Positions 36,805-45,623 of a DNA stretch of 64,000 bases are shown here, one piece after another (within the stretch, counting starts at the first letter, position 1; every line of letters starts with the position of its first letter). The stretch is from assembly GCA_964479595.1 (NCBI GenBank), contig CAYZMU010000002.1, forward strand, positions 62,001-126,000, read 5' to 3'. The position numbers were made by a program, and so were the translations under genes. Source of the DNA: Firm-04 sp964479595. Its GTDB lineage: Bacteria; Bacillota; Clostridia; Oscillospirales; Ruminococcaceae. The notes under the pieces were generated by a model. The model ran no database searches. It saw nothing but the letters and a program-made list of their open reading frames with translations, and was not told the origin of the DNA.

Positions 36805-37362
36805 ATGAAAAAATACGCGATTTACAAGGGCGAGACGGGTTATTACTATAAAGAATATATCGATACGCCCGAACGGCTGGAGGGGACGCCGTTCGCGGAC
36901 ATGATCGCGCCGGAGAGTCTCCCGGTGATTCTCGACAGCGAGAGCGCCTACCACCCCTTTGACGCGCACGAACTAGAGTTTGTGGAAATTATCGAATCCG
37001 AACTTGAATGTCCGCTCACCGTGGAGCAGATGTATTTCAAAAATCACGAAAGTTTCAAGCTCGGGTGGATGTCCCCCGACGGGGATACGTATTCCTGCAG
37101 TTTCACCAACCACACCAAGGCCGCCAAGCAGCTGGCGGAGAAATTCTGCCCCGACGCGCGGCTGCCCGAGCGCGCTCTGGGGAAGGCCGGCTGGCTGAAA
37201 ATCATTGATTCATGGGACGGCACGAGCAGGCAGCACAAGCAGTTTGTCTATTCCGTCAGCGGAAAGATTACCAAGCGTCAGGCGGACAGGCTCTTTGATC
37301 TGGGGCTCTACGGAAACGAGGAAGTGGAGCGCATGATCGCGGACTGCGCGGACAACTGGTAG
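36805..37362 (+). CDS. Hypothetical protein, 185 residues
   Basis: I do not recognise it. It is soluble and aromatic-rich at the start (KKYAIYKGETGYYYKEYI). Notable segments are FVEIIESELECPLTVEQMYF, KLGWMSPDGDTYSCSF and a helical C-terminus (ITKRQADRLFDLGLYGNEEV). ATG 36805 is used because the sequence turns protein-like there; the frame is open 20 codons further. It leads a run of plus-strand genes, 30 bases before the DivIVA-like gene. Confidence 0.6.
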   Translation: MKKYAIYKGETGYYYKEYIDTPERLEGTPFADMIAPESLPVILDSESAYHPFDAHELEFVEIIESELECPLTVEQMYFKNHESFKLGWMSPDGDTYSCSFTNHTKAAKQLAEKFCPDARLPERALGKAGWLKIIDSWDGTSRQHKQFVYSVSGKITKRQADRLFDLGLYGNEEVERMIADCADNW

Positions 37363-37392
37363 CGAATACATTTTACGAATGGAGGAAACCCT

Positions 37393-38550
37393 ATGGCTGA
37401 GCAGAGAACCCGTTTCATCAGGACCGTTCCGTTTGGGGGTTACGACAGAACCGACGTGGACAAACGGCTTGAGAACCTCTACACCCAGCTCTATGACCTC
37501 AAGGCGCAGCTGCGCGAGGCGAAGCTCATGCTCGAGAAGGTGAAGAAGGGTGCGGACGCGGACGCTGCGCAGGAATACGCGCTCGCGACGGAGCGCGCCA
37601 AGCTGACGGAATATCAGGTCAAGAACGAGACCTGCACCGAAAAGCTCAGACGCGCCGAGGACGATTTGAAGGCGAAAGACAGCCAGATAGAGCAGCTCAA
37701 GGCGGAACTTGAACGCGCGAAAGAAGAATGCTCCGAGGCGAAATCGAATCTTGACATGCTCAAGTCCGACGGGGACACCTCTGTGATCGGTGCCATTTTC
37801 ACGGAGGCGCAGAAATCCAGGGAGAGGATTCTTTCCGCCTCGAAAGAGGAGGCACGCCAGCTCGAGGACAGTTCCAAGGAACTCGCGGGAAAGATTCTCA
37901 CGGACGCGGACAACAAAGCGGCTCAGATTATCTACGAGGCGGAGCACGAGGCTGCGGATGTTCTCGCGCGGGCGCAGCAGCAGGCGGAGCAGATGAAAGT
38001 CGCCTCGGAGAATCTGCACTCGGTGCTGCTTGAGGACGTGAAATCGCTTTCGGAGCGGGTGAGTTCCCTAAAGACCGTGATTGGCGATTTTGAGCAGGCA
38101 AGTTCCGGGATGCTCGACGACGCGGCGGAGATTCTTTCCGAATCCGAGGACGAGCTGACCGCGGGCGGCGTGCCGGTTTTCCGCTCCCCGAGGGAGATTA
38201 AGCCGCAGTACCCCGAGGAGCCCGAGATTACCCCGGTGGATTTCTCCGAGCCGAAGGAGACGCAGAAACCGAAGGAGAGCCCGAAGCCGGAGGAGAGCAA
38301 GAAGCAGCAGGAACTTGAGAAACTAAAGGAAATGGCGCAGTCCATGGAGGGCGGGCACAAACCGGAGCCCGGGGCGCCCGCGCCCAAGCAGGGCGGGAAG
38401 AGCCTTGAGGACTTGGCGCGGCAGGCGGCGTCTCTTGGCGGGGCGGCAAAGCCCGAAACCCCTCCGAAGAAGGAGCCCCCGAAGAAAAAGGGTGTGGATT
38501 TAGCGGCGCTCGCGAAGCAGGCGGAAGCGCTCGGAAAAGACAAACCGTAA
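37393..38550 (+). CDS. DivIVA-like coiled-coil protein
   Basis: 385 residues. The N-terminus FIRTVPFGGYDRTDVDKRL (residues 8-26) matches the membrane-binding and first-helix pattern of DivIVA/GpsB-type proteins ('F....GYD..DVD.FL'). A long coiled coil follows (about 27-130) with a second helical zone (about 135-250, ATP-synthase-b-like heptads), then a Pro/Lys/Glu-rich disordered tail with a repeated LAxQAxxLG motif (LEDLARQAASLGGA and LAALAKQAEALG). Such proteins mark curved membrane or septa and recruit partners. Function here is inferred from architecture. It sits directly before the hydrogenase-like gene. Confidence 0.7.
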   Translation: MAEQRTRFIRTVPFGGYDRTDVDKRLENLYTQLYDLKAQLREAKLMLEKVKKGADADAAQEYALATERAKLTEYQVKNETCTEKLRRAEDDLKAKDSQIEQLKAELERAKEECSEAKSNLDMLKSDGDTSVIGAIFTEAQKSRERILSASKEEARQLEDSSKELAGKILTDADNKAAQIIYEAEHEAADVLARAQQQAEQMKVASENLHSVLLEDVKSLSERVSSLKTVIGDFEQASSGMLDDAAEILSESEDELTAGGVPVFRSPREIKPQYPEEPEITPVDFSEPKETQKPKESPKPEESKKQQELEKLKEMAQSMEGGHKPEPGAPAPKQGGKSLEDLARQAASLGGAAKPETPPKKEPPKKKGVDLAALAKQAEALGKDKP

Positions 38551-38584
38551 ACCATATGAACCAGAAAAAGGAGTTTAGGCGCGT

Positions 38585-40267
38585 ATGAACGAGATTATCA
38601 TTGTCCGTCCGGAAAAGTGCGTGGGGTGCAACGCCTGCGTCAGAAACTGCCCCGCCCCGGAGGCGAATATCACAAAAATGCTCGAAGACGGCAGATTTGT
38701 TACCACAGTGAACCCGGACCGCTGTATCACCTGCGGCGAATGTGTGCGCACCTGCAATCACGGCGCGCGGGATTATATTGACGATACCGACGCGTGCATG
38801 GCGAGCGTCGCGCGCGGGGAGAAACTCATCATCCTCGCGACACCCGCCATCAAATCCGTCTTTCCCTCGCAGTGGAAGAGCATTCTGGACTGGTTCCACA
38901 GCAAAGGCTGCCTGATTTACGATGTCTCCCTCGGCGCGGATATCTGCACATGGGCGCACGTGCGCGCCATTCAGGAGAACAGGGTCGGCAATGTCATTAC
39001 TCAGCCCTGCGCCGCAATCGTAAAATATATTGAGATTTATAAGCCGCAGCTGCTCAAGAATCTGGCGCCCATTCACAGCCCGATTTCCTGCGCGGTTACT
39101 TATATCAAGCGTTACCTGAAAATGCCCAACAAGATCGCGGTGATTTCGCCTTGTATCGCGAAAAAGACGGAATTTTCGGAGACGGGGCTTGTGGAATTCA
39201 ATGTGACGTTTAAGAAGCTGCGCGAATATTTTGACAAGAACGGTATCCGTCTGCCCACGCATTCCGAGCACGAGTACACCTACCCGTTCGACGAGCAGCA
39301 GGGGCAGGTCGGCGCGGTTTACCCCAGACCGGGCGGGCTGCGCGACAACATCTGGCTGCACTGCCCCGACACGAACATCACGACTTCCGAGGGCGTGCAC
39401 AAGGTCTATCCCGAGCTCGATATGTACGCGGAGATGCCGGAATTCAAGCACCCGGAGGTGTTTGACGTGCTTTCCTGCGAGTTCGGCTGCAATGTGGGGC
39501 CCGCCTCCGGCACGGAGCAGACGGTCTTTGACGTAATGGCGACCATGCGCGAGGTCGAGAAGGAAGCCAAGAAGAGAAGAAAGACCGGCGTGTTCCGCAA
39601 CGGTGAGGACAGGCTTTTCAAGCATTTTGACGAGGTGCTCGACCCAAAAGATTTCGTGCGCACCTACAAGCCCGCCAAGCCCACGCCGATGCCCACCGAG
39701 AAGCAGCTCGACGCGGTTTTCGAGCAGATGGGCAAGCACACGGAGGCGGACAGAAACTTCAACTGCCACGCCTGCGGCTATCGCTCCTGCAGAGATATGG
39801 CAATCGCCATCAGCAGAGGGCTCAACAACCCCAACAACTGCATTGTCCACGCCAAATCCGTTCTTCTGGCGCGTCACAGCGCTCTCGCCTCGCAGCATGA
39901 GAAACTCGCGGAGATTACGAACGAGTGTCTGGAGCTCTCCGAGCGGCTCAAGCGGGATATCGGCGATATTACGAAGAATATGGATACCATCGGGGATTCC
40001 ACCGCGAAGACCAGCGAGCGCGCCGCGGTTGTGAACGACCTGCTGCGCAACGTGGTCGCTTTCTGCGAGGACAACAGCACCATGGACGCGGACAGCGTTA
40101 CACAGCTTATCGGCATTCTGGAGACGACCATCGGGGCGTTCAGCGCGCTGGACGACAATGTCAGCGCGACCAACGAAAGCTCCGGCGAAATCCACAGCAT
40201 GATTGACGAAATTACCAAGCTGGTGGACAAGATCAACGAAACGCTTTGCAAAACGCAGGAGGCTTAA
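38585..40267 (+). CDS. [FeFe]-hydrogenase-like sensory protein
   Basis: 560 residues, soluble. Two 4Fe-4S ferredoxin motifs (CVGCNACVRNCP; CITCGECVRTC, about 12-63). An H-cluster domain has L1 TQPCAAI (about 139), L2 SPCIAKKTE (about 187) and L3 SCEFGCNVG (about 297). All four ligands equivalent to C300, C355, C499 and C503 of clostridial CpI remain, but the proton-relay C299 is Pro and M353 is Ser. An FeS domain of the Cx2Cx4Cx16C type follows (CHACGYRSC, about 394-420), then a helical tail resembling a chemoreceptor signalling coil. This fits a sensor or regulator rather than an H2-producing enzyme. Downstream lie a kinase, vWA and PP2C genes. Confidence 0.85.
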   Translation: MNEIIIVRPEKCVGCNACVRNCPAPEANITKMLEDGRFVTTVNPDRCITCGECVRTCNHGARDYIDDTDACMASVARGEKLIILATPAIKSVFPSQWKSILDWFHSKGCLIYDVSLGADICTWAHVRAIQENRVGNVITQPCAAIVKYIEIYKPQLLKNLAPIHSPISCAVTYIKRYLKMPNKIAVISPCIAKKTEFSETGLVEFNVTFKKLREYFDKNGIRLPTHSEHEYTYPFDEQQGQVGAVYPRPGGLRDNIWLHCPDTNITTSEGVHKVYPELDMYAEMPEFKHPEVFDVLSCEFGCNVGPASGTEQTVFDVMATMREVEKEAKKRRKTGVFRNGEDRLFKHFDEVLDPKDFVRTYKPAKPTPMPTEKQLDAVFEQMGKHTEADRNFNCHACGYRSCRDMAIAISRGLNNPNNCIVHAKSVLLARHSALASQHEKLAEITNECLELSERLKRDIGDITKNMDTIGDSTAKTSERAAVVNDLLRNVVAFCEDNSTMDADSVTQLIGILETTIGAFSALDDNVSATNESSGEIHSMIDEITKLVDKINETLCKTQEA

Positions 40268-40323
40268 ACGGCGCGGCGGTACGCGCCCGCGCTACAAACG
40301 CGTGAGGTTGGGGGTGCAGAGGA

Positions 40324-41367
40324 GTGATCTGTGAGAAATGCGGCGCGGAGGGCGCTGAGGACGCGTATGTCTGTGACGCGTGCGGAATGCCGCTGCGGCA
40401 GAATCTGGAAGGGTTTGAGCACACGGCGGAGATTCAGTCGCTGCTGAGGCAGATTGTTTCGGATTACGCGCAGGGGCAGACGCTGAGTGTGTTCCGTCTG
40501 GCGGCGCTGATGAATGATTTCCTGCAGGAATACGAAAACGAGCGCAGACTTCTTGTCAATATGCTGCGCGCGGGCATCCTCCGGAGCATGGTGGAGGCGG
40601 ACAGCCGGGAAATCGGCGTGCTGCGCGCCAAAAGCGCGATGCTGCGCGACTGCTACATTACCAACGAGGCGGCGGAGTTTGTCCTGCTGTGCTTTACGTA
40701 TCTGCTCGGGTGGCCGTACAAACCCGACGACACGGCGCTGCTTGCCGTCGGTCCGCGTACGGACGAACCTGTACCGGCTGAGCGTGGGGCGCAGAGAAGC
40801 GGCCCGGTTGTGATTGACGAGAAAGTGTTCCGGCCTCTGGAGGCGTCGCGTTTTCGTCTGTCGCACAATGTGGTGGTGCCGGAAGGGTACACCAAGCTTG
40901 AGAGCTTCTGCTTTGACCGCTTTGTCGCCATGCGTTCCATCGTGCTGCCGCAGACGCTGCTGTCCATCGGGGAGTACGCCTTTTCGGAGTGCAGGCATCT
41001 GCGGGCGCTGGAACTGCCCAAGTCGCTCAAGGTCATCGAGCAGGGAGCGTTCTCGCAGTGCGAGCGGCTGGTTGTGCTCAAGATACCCGAGGGTGTGCTG
41101 GAAATCGCGGACAATACGTTTCTGTGCTGTCAGTCGCTGGACGTCGTGGAGGTGCCGCGCAGTGTCACGAGCATCGGAGCGAGCGCTTTTTCGGGCTGCC
41201 TGAGTCTGCACAAACTTTTCCTGCACGACGGCATCAAATACATCGGCGACGACGCTTTCGTGCAGACGCCGCATCTGAAAATCAGCTGCGTGGAAAATTC
41301 ATACATTCACAGATACTGCCTCAGCCACGACGTTCCGTTTGAAATCGCGGCTGAGGGTTCAGAATAG
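40324..41367 (+). CDS. Zinc-ribbon and leucine-rich (BspA-type) protein
   Basis: 347 residues, no signal peptide. An N-terminal zinc ribbon (CEKCGAEG...VCDACGMPL, residues 3-22), a helical middle region (about 30-130), then five or so LRR_5/BspA repeats (LLSIGEYAFSECRHLRALELP, about 215-320). BspA repeats are mostly on secreted proteins; a cytoplasmic form with a zinc ribbon is unusual and suggests a protein-protein adaptor. GTG 40324 is the only plausible start in frame, with GGGGG nine bases upstream. It lies 56 bases after the hydrogenase-like gene and 20 before the kinase, so it is probably co-transcribed. Confidence 0.75.
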   Translation: MICEKCGAEGAEDAYVCDACGMPLRQNLEGFEHTAEIQSLLRQIVSDYAQGQTLSVFRLAALMNDFLQEYENERRLLVNMLRAGILRSMVEADSREIGVLRAKSAMLRDCYITNEAAEFVLLCFTYLLGWPYKPDDTALLAVGPRTDEPVPAERGAQRSGPVVIDEKVFRPLEASRFRLSHNVVVPEGYTKLESFCFDRFVAMRSIVLPQTLLSIGEYAFSECRHLRALELPKSLKVIEQGAFSQCERLVVLKIPEGVLEIADNTFLCCQSLDVVEVPRSVTSIGASAFSGCLSLHKLFLHDGIKYIGDDAFVQTPHLKISCVENSYIHRYCLSHDVPFEIAAEGSE

Positions 41368-41387
41368 CTTTTGCGGGGGGAAGAACG

Positions 41388-42731
41388 ATGATTCCGCTGA
41401 AAATAGGGCAGGAAATCGAGATGGAATTTGGCGGCAGCGCCAAGGTGATTCGCGAAATCGGCAGCGGCGGTCAAGGGATCGTCTACCTCTGCGAATTCAA
41501 CGGTATGCGCTGGGCGCTGAAATGGTATGATGTGGACAAAATCCGCAAACCGAAGGAATTTCGCGAAAATCTGCGCGCCAACATCGCGGACGGCGCCCCG
41601 AGCGACAAGTTTCTGTGGCCGAAATACCTCACGAGGGAGAACAGCAGCGGGACGTTCGGGTATCTGATGGAGTTAAAGCCCGAGAGCTTTGATTCCTTTG
41701 TGGATATTCTCAACACCTATAAACTCCTTGTAGACCCGCTCACCGGACACACGAGCAAGCAGCCGGTGCGTTTTCGGGATCTGAGCGCGATGGTGACGGC
41801 GGTAATCAACATTGTCAACGCGTTCCGCCAGCTGCACCGCGCGGGAAAGAGCTATCAGGACTTAAACGACGGCGGTTTCTTCATCAATGTGGAAACAGGC
41901 GCGGTTCTCGTCTGCGACTGCGACAACATCGCTCCCGACGGAAGCAATTTCGGGATAGGGGGCAAGCCGGGCTATATGGCGCCGGAGATTGTGCGGGGCA
42001 TCGCCAAGCCCGATGTCCAGACCGACAAATACTCGCTGGCGGTGGTGCTGTTCAAGCTGCTGTTCCGCGGCGACCCGCTCGAGGGCGAAAAGGTCGTGCG
42101 CGACGTCTGCCTGACGGAATCCTCCGAGTTGAAGCACTACGGTCAGGACGCGGTCTTTGTCTATGACCCCGACGACACCTCCAACCGCCCCGTGCGCGGG
42201 ATTCACGACAATGTCATCAAATTCTGGAAGCTCTATCCGGATTATATCAAGGACGCGTTTATCAAATCTTTTACAGTGGGGCTCAGAGACCCGTCGAGCC
42301 GGATTATCGAGAACGAGTGGCAGAAGCTGTTTATCCGCCTGCGTTCGGAGATTATCAAATGCGGCTGCGGGCGCGCGAATTTCACCTCCATGTTTGAGAT
42401 GGCGGACGCGAAAACCTACCGCTGCCCCAAATGCGGCATGAAATTCGCGACGATGGAATTCAGCAACTGCGATTTCAGAGTGCCGCTCTACGTGGGCAGA
42501 AAATTCTATGAGTGCGAAATTTCGCCGGATTCGGATGATTTTTTAAGCGTCGCGGGAGAACTTGTGGAAAACAAGCTTCGCCCGGGGCTGCTCGGAATAA
42601 AGAACTGTTCGGACAAAACGTGGCGGGTGAAGATGCCCGACCGGATTGTCTACGATATCGCTCCCGGAAAAGGGTTTCCCATCTGGCAGGAGCTGGAGAT
42701 TGATTTCGGGGATGTTCAGGCAAAGATTTAA
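41388..42731 (+). CDS. Protein kinase with C-terminal zinc ribbon (TerY-P type)
   Basis: 447 residues. Kinase domain about 10-310: glycine loop IGSGGQGIVYL, ATP lysine Lys45 (WALKWY), catalytic-loop Asp158 in YQDLNDGGFF (a divergent HRD), and a metal-binding segment CDCDN (Asp177/179) replacing DFG. The activation-segment GKPGYMAPEIV and TDKYSLAVVLFKLL are typical of Ser/Thr kinases. A zinc ribbon follows (CGCG...CPKCGMKF, about 325-350), then a beta-rich C-terminus that looks FHA-like. A kinase with a C-terminal zinc ribbon next to vWA and PP2C genes is the TerY-P triad arrangement. Cytoplasmic; substrate unknown. Confidence 0.88.
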   Translation: MIPLKIGQEIEMEFGGSAKVIREIGSGGQGIVYLCEFNGMRWALKWYDVDKIRKPKEFRENLRANIADGAPSDKFLWPKYLTRENSSGTFGYLMELKPESFDSFVDILNTYKLLVDPLTGHTSKQPVRFRDLSAMVTAVINIVNAFRQLHRAGKSYQDLNDGGFFINVETGAVLVCDCDNIAPDGSNFGIGGKPGYMAPEIVRGIAKPDVQTDKYSLAVVLFKLLFRGDPLEGEKVVRDVCLTESSELKHYGQDAVFVYDPDDTSNRPVRGIHDNVIKFWKLYPDYIKDAFIKSFTVGLRDPSSRIIENEWQKLFIRLRSEIIKCGCGRANFTSMFEMADAKTYRCPKCGMKFATMEFSNCDFRVPLYVGRKFYECEISPDSDDFLSVAGELVENKLRPGLLGIKNCSDKTWRVKMPDRIVYDIAPGKGFPIWQELEIDFGDVQAKI

Positions 42732-42750
42732 CTGAAAGGAGCCATGCTTT

Positions 42751-43707
42751 ATGAGCAAGAAGCACCAGAATCGGCCCGCGAATGCCGCTGGAACACCCAA
42801 AGAGAGTGCCGCGGGGACGCCCGCGCAGGAGCCTGAAAAGGATGCGGCGAATGTGACGGAGGAGAGCGCCGCGCAGCCCGCGCCCCAAGGCGAGGAAAAG
42901 GACGCGCCGCAGGCGGACACGGAGAAGAAAGAGGACGCTGACAGCATGCTGGACTTTGACGATGACGACCCGCTCGGCGCGACGGCTGTTTCGAAGAAAA
43001 GTCTGGTTATCTTTTTCCTGATAGACACTTCCGCGAGCATGAAGGGCAAGAAAATCGGCGAACTGAACACGGTTATGGAAGAACTGATCCCGGAAATCGC
43101 GCGCGTGGGCGAGGCGGACACCGATGTGAAGATTGCCGTGCTGACTTTCGCCACGGAAGTCAAGTGGATGTATACCGAGCCTGTGCCGGTGGAGGACTTC
43201 CATTGGACGCGCCTGACCGCGCAGGGCGTCACGGCGATGGGCGCGGCGTTCAAGGAACTTTCCGCGCGGATGTCGAGAAACAGCTTCCTCAATTCCCCGT
43301 CGCTTTCCTTCGCGCCGGTCATCTTCCTGATGACGGACGGCTATCCCTCCGACGACTACCGCGCGGGGCTGCAGACGCTGCAGACGAACAGCTGGTATAA
43401 ATTCGGGCTCAAGGCGGCGCTCGGCATCGGCAACGAGGCCAACGACGATGTGCTCGCGGAGTTTACGGGTTCTGAGGATTCCGTGGTGCACGCCTACACG
43501 GGCAGCCAGCTCGCGCAGATGATCAAAATCGTCGCGGTCACGGCGTCGCAGATAGGCAGCAAGAGCATGACGCTTTCCGACGAGACCAGCAAGGAACTGA
43601 GCGAGGAGGACGTCTTTGCCTCCAAACAGAAAATGCTCGGCGAGCAGATTCAGGAACTGGTCAAGAAGGACGATGACGACGATATTTCCTTTGACACCGG
43701 GTGGTAA
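42751..43707 (+). CDS. vWA-domain protein, TerY-like
   Basis: 318 residues. The first 85 are low-complexity Ala/Glu/Pro. The von Willebrand A domain has an intact MIDAS: FLIDTSASMKGKKIGELN (DxSxS, residues about 91-95), the Thr in GVTAMGAAF, and FLMTDGYPSDDY. TerY-like vWA proteins are metal-dependent scaffolds grouped with a kinase and PP2C. It starts 19 bases after the kinase gene with AAAGGAG upstream. The acidic C-terminus ends DDDDISFDTGW, a possible docking or phosphorylation tail. Confidence 0.9.
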   Translation: MSKKHQNRPANAAGTPKESAAGTPAQEPEKDAANVTEESAAQPAPQGEEKDAPQADTEKKEDADSMLDFDDDDPLGATAVSKKSLVIFFLIDTSASMKGKKIGELNTVMEELIPEIARVGEADTDVKIAVLTFATEVKWMYTEPVPVEDFHWTRLTAQGVTAMGAAFKELSARMSRNSFLNSPSLSFAPVIFLMTDGYPSDDYRAGLQTLQTNSWYKFGLKAALGIGNEANDDVLAEFTGSEDSVVHAYTGSQLAQMIKIVAVTASQIGSKSMTLSDETSKELSEEDVFASKQKMLGEQIQELVKKDDDDDISFDTGW

Positions 43708-43741
43708 CGCGGAAGGATAACGGGGAAGGGGATGAACGCGG

Positions 43742-44644
43742 ATGTTTCAAGGGTTTAATAATTCTGTGATGGGCGCGAGCCATGAGCGCAGCGGTCTGCC
43801 CTGTCAGGACAGCTCCGCCTTCCATGTCGGGGAAGGCTACGCGGTCGCGGTCGTGGCGGACGGACACGGCAGCAAGAAGCATTTTCGCAGCAACATCGGT
43901 TCGCGGTGTGCTGTGGAGGCTGTGCTGGAGGCAATCGAGCGGTTCTATTCCGACCCGCTTGAGATGGAAAAATATCTGCCGCAGAACCACAAGACCATTC
44001 TCAAAAATATCGAGAAGCAGGTTATCGCGCTCTGGAATGAGAAAATTTTGAAACATTTGCTGGAACATCCTGTCACGAAGGCGGAGAGGGCGAAATTCGA
44101 TTCCAAGGAGGAATTCGAGGAAATCCCCGCCGAATCCTATTACGGCACCACGCTTATCGCGGCGGTCGCGGGGAAGGACTGCTGCTACGGTTTTCAGGTC
44201 GGCGACGGCAGTCTGGTCGCGGTTTTCGCGGACGGGGAGACTTCCATGATTATGGATTATGAGGAATCCAATCCCGCCAACATCACCGCGTCGATGTGCA
44301 ATCCGAATGCGGCTGCCATGTTTGATGATTTTTATATATCTGATAAACAAATGCTGGCGATGTTCGTGTCCACCGACGGGCTCTACACCTCTTTTGGGCG
44401 GGACGACGATTTTCTGGATTATCACACCATTATCGCGAGCCAGCTGACGGACTTGAACGCTTTTGAGACGGCGGTCGTCAAGAATTTGCAGAAGCGCTCC
44501 CACTACGGCACGGAGGATGATATTTCCCTCGCGTGCATCTGCGATTCGGACGTTGTGCGGGCGCAGGAGAAGGTCCTGAAAGAGCGAGTCGCGGCGAACA
44601 AGCGTGCCGCCGCCGAACGGAAAGCGAAACTGCTCAGGCGCTGA
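43742..44644 (+). CDS. PP2C-family protein phosphatase
   Basis: 300 residues. PP2C (PPM) metal motifs: SGLPCQDSSAF (about 19-29), VAVVADGHGSKKHF (about 36-49), TTLIAAVAG, the Gly-Asp of QVGDGSLVAVF, FVSTDGLYTSF and the final TEDDISLACI with the last metal Asp. It removes phosphate from Ser/Thr and is expected to oppose the kinase encoded two genes upstream. A lysine/arginine-rich helix ends the protein. The next gene begins 11 bases later. Confidence 0.92.
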   Translation: MFQGFNNSVMGASHERSGLPCQDSSAFHVGEGYAVAVVADGHGSKKHFRSNIGSRCAVEAVLEAIERFYSDPLEMEKYLPQNHKTILKNIEKQVIALWNEKILKHLLEHPVTKAERAKFDSKEEFEEIPAESYYGTTLIAAVAGKDCCYGFQVGDGSLVAVFADGETSMIMDYEESNPANITASMCNPNAAAMFDDFYISDKQMLAMFVSTDGLYTSFGRDDDFLDYHTIIASQLTDLNAFETAVVKNLQKRSHYGTEDDISLACICDSDVVRAQEKVLKERVAANKRAAAERKAKLLRR

Positions 44645-44655
44645 GAGAGGGGGAG

Positions 44656-45570
44656 ATGGCAGTGGACGACCTTTATCAGCTCGCGCGCGGCTGCGCGGAA
44701 AAAATCAAGGCGGAAAAGCCAGTCTTTGTCTCCGAGAAAGACCCCATGCTCTGTCTTGTGCGTTCGCGCGGGGGAGAGGTTTTTTCCGGAATCAGCAGCA
44801 TATGCTACAACGACGAGAAAATATGCTCCGCGCCGGCGGAATATCCCGCGATTATGGGGATGCTCGCGGCGGGACAAACGGTCGCGGCCCAGATTATGAC
44901 CGTTTTTCTGACGGACTGCTGTGTGACCAAGCCCGACGAGGCGGCGCTGGATATTCTGCAGAGAATCGACCCGCAGAATCTCGCGTGTGAGGTTTTCCTT
45001 TCCGCGGAGCGCAGCGTGACGCTGGAAACGCTGCGAAACCGCGGCCTCCCCGAGGAGCGGAGCGAGCCGGCGCGGGAAAACGCGGAAGAACAAGAACCCT
45101 CGCGGGCGCAAAGCCCGGAAAACGAAAATCCTGAGGCGCCGGCTTCAGAATCCGCGCAGACAGAGGCGACAGAGGCGGAAGGGTTTGATTTCTTCAGCGG
45201 GTTTGGCGATGAAACGTCTGAGGGCGCGGCGGCGGCTTTTGACAGCGGGTTTGACGAGAGTTATTTCGCGCCGCAGCATGCCGTGAAGCCCGAGGGGGAC
45301 GCGCCTGAGACCGCGCAAAAGCCCGAGGAAGACGCGGCGTCTTTCGCGGCGGGGGTGACAGTGGACGAGAGCAACCCGTTCAATGATGCCTCAGGCGACA
45401 CCGCGGCGCCGATTGCGCGGGAGGCGACGCTTGCGGGGACGGATTCTCCCGAGCGCGCGCCGCAGGAGCATTCGCGCGAGGAAATTTCGCCCGCTGAGCT
45501 CCTCAAAAAGGCGAAAAAGCGCAAAAAAATCGCGAAGTCGAACTTTAATATCACGAAAAACAAACCGTAG
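44656..45570 (+). CDS. Protein with cytidine-deaminase-like N-terminus and disordered tail
   Basis: 304 residues. Residues about 1-130 follow the layout of a small cytidine deaminase (GGEVFSGISSICYNDEKIC; then an acidic AE site; later a second site), but the zinc motifs are missing: PAEYPAI stands where [HC]AE is expected and KPDEAALDIL where PCxxC is expected. If related, it is catalytically dead; this is inference. The rest is Glu/Ala-rich and disordered with a basic end (AKKRKKIAKSNFNITKNKP). ATG 44656 follows GAGAGGGGG, 11 bases after the phosphatase, so it belongs to the same operon. Confidence 0.65.
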   Translation: MAVDDLYQLARGCAEKIKAEKPVFVSEKDPMLCLVRSRGGEVFSGISSICYNDEKICSAPAEYPAIMGMLAAGQTVAAQIMTVFLTDCCVTKPDEAALDILQRIDPQNLACEVFLSAERSVTLETLRNRGLPEERSEPARENAEEQEPSRAQSPENENPEAPASESAQTEATEAEGFDFFSGFGDETSEGAAAAFDSGFDESYFAPQHAVKPEGDAPETAQKPEEDAASFAAGVTVDESNPFNDASGDTAAPIAREATLAGTDSPERAPQEHSREEISPAELLKKAKKRKKIAKSNFNITKNKP

Positions 45571-45575
45571 ACAGA

Positions 45576-45608
45576 AAAAGGCTGCCGCGTTTCACACACG
45601 GCAGCCTT
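45576..45608 (-). terminator. Terminator at the convergent junction
   Basis: A 10-bp perfect stem AAGGCTGCCG/CGGCAGCCTT. The T-tract (TTTTTC) is on the minus strand, so it mainly serves the 45624-46139 gene. On the plus strand it is a stem without T. Confidence 0.85.
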
Positions 45609-45623
45609 GCCATCGGATTGCAA

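Noticed and set aside
38228..40195. A 655-codon minus-strand frame
   Set aside because: It lies opposite the hydrogenase-like and DivIVA-like genes, whose motifs are clear. The antisense translation has no recognisable features.
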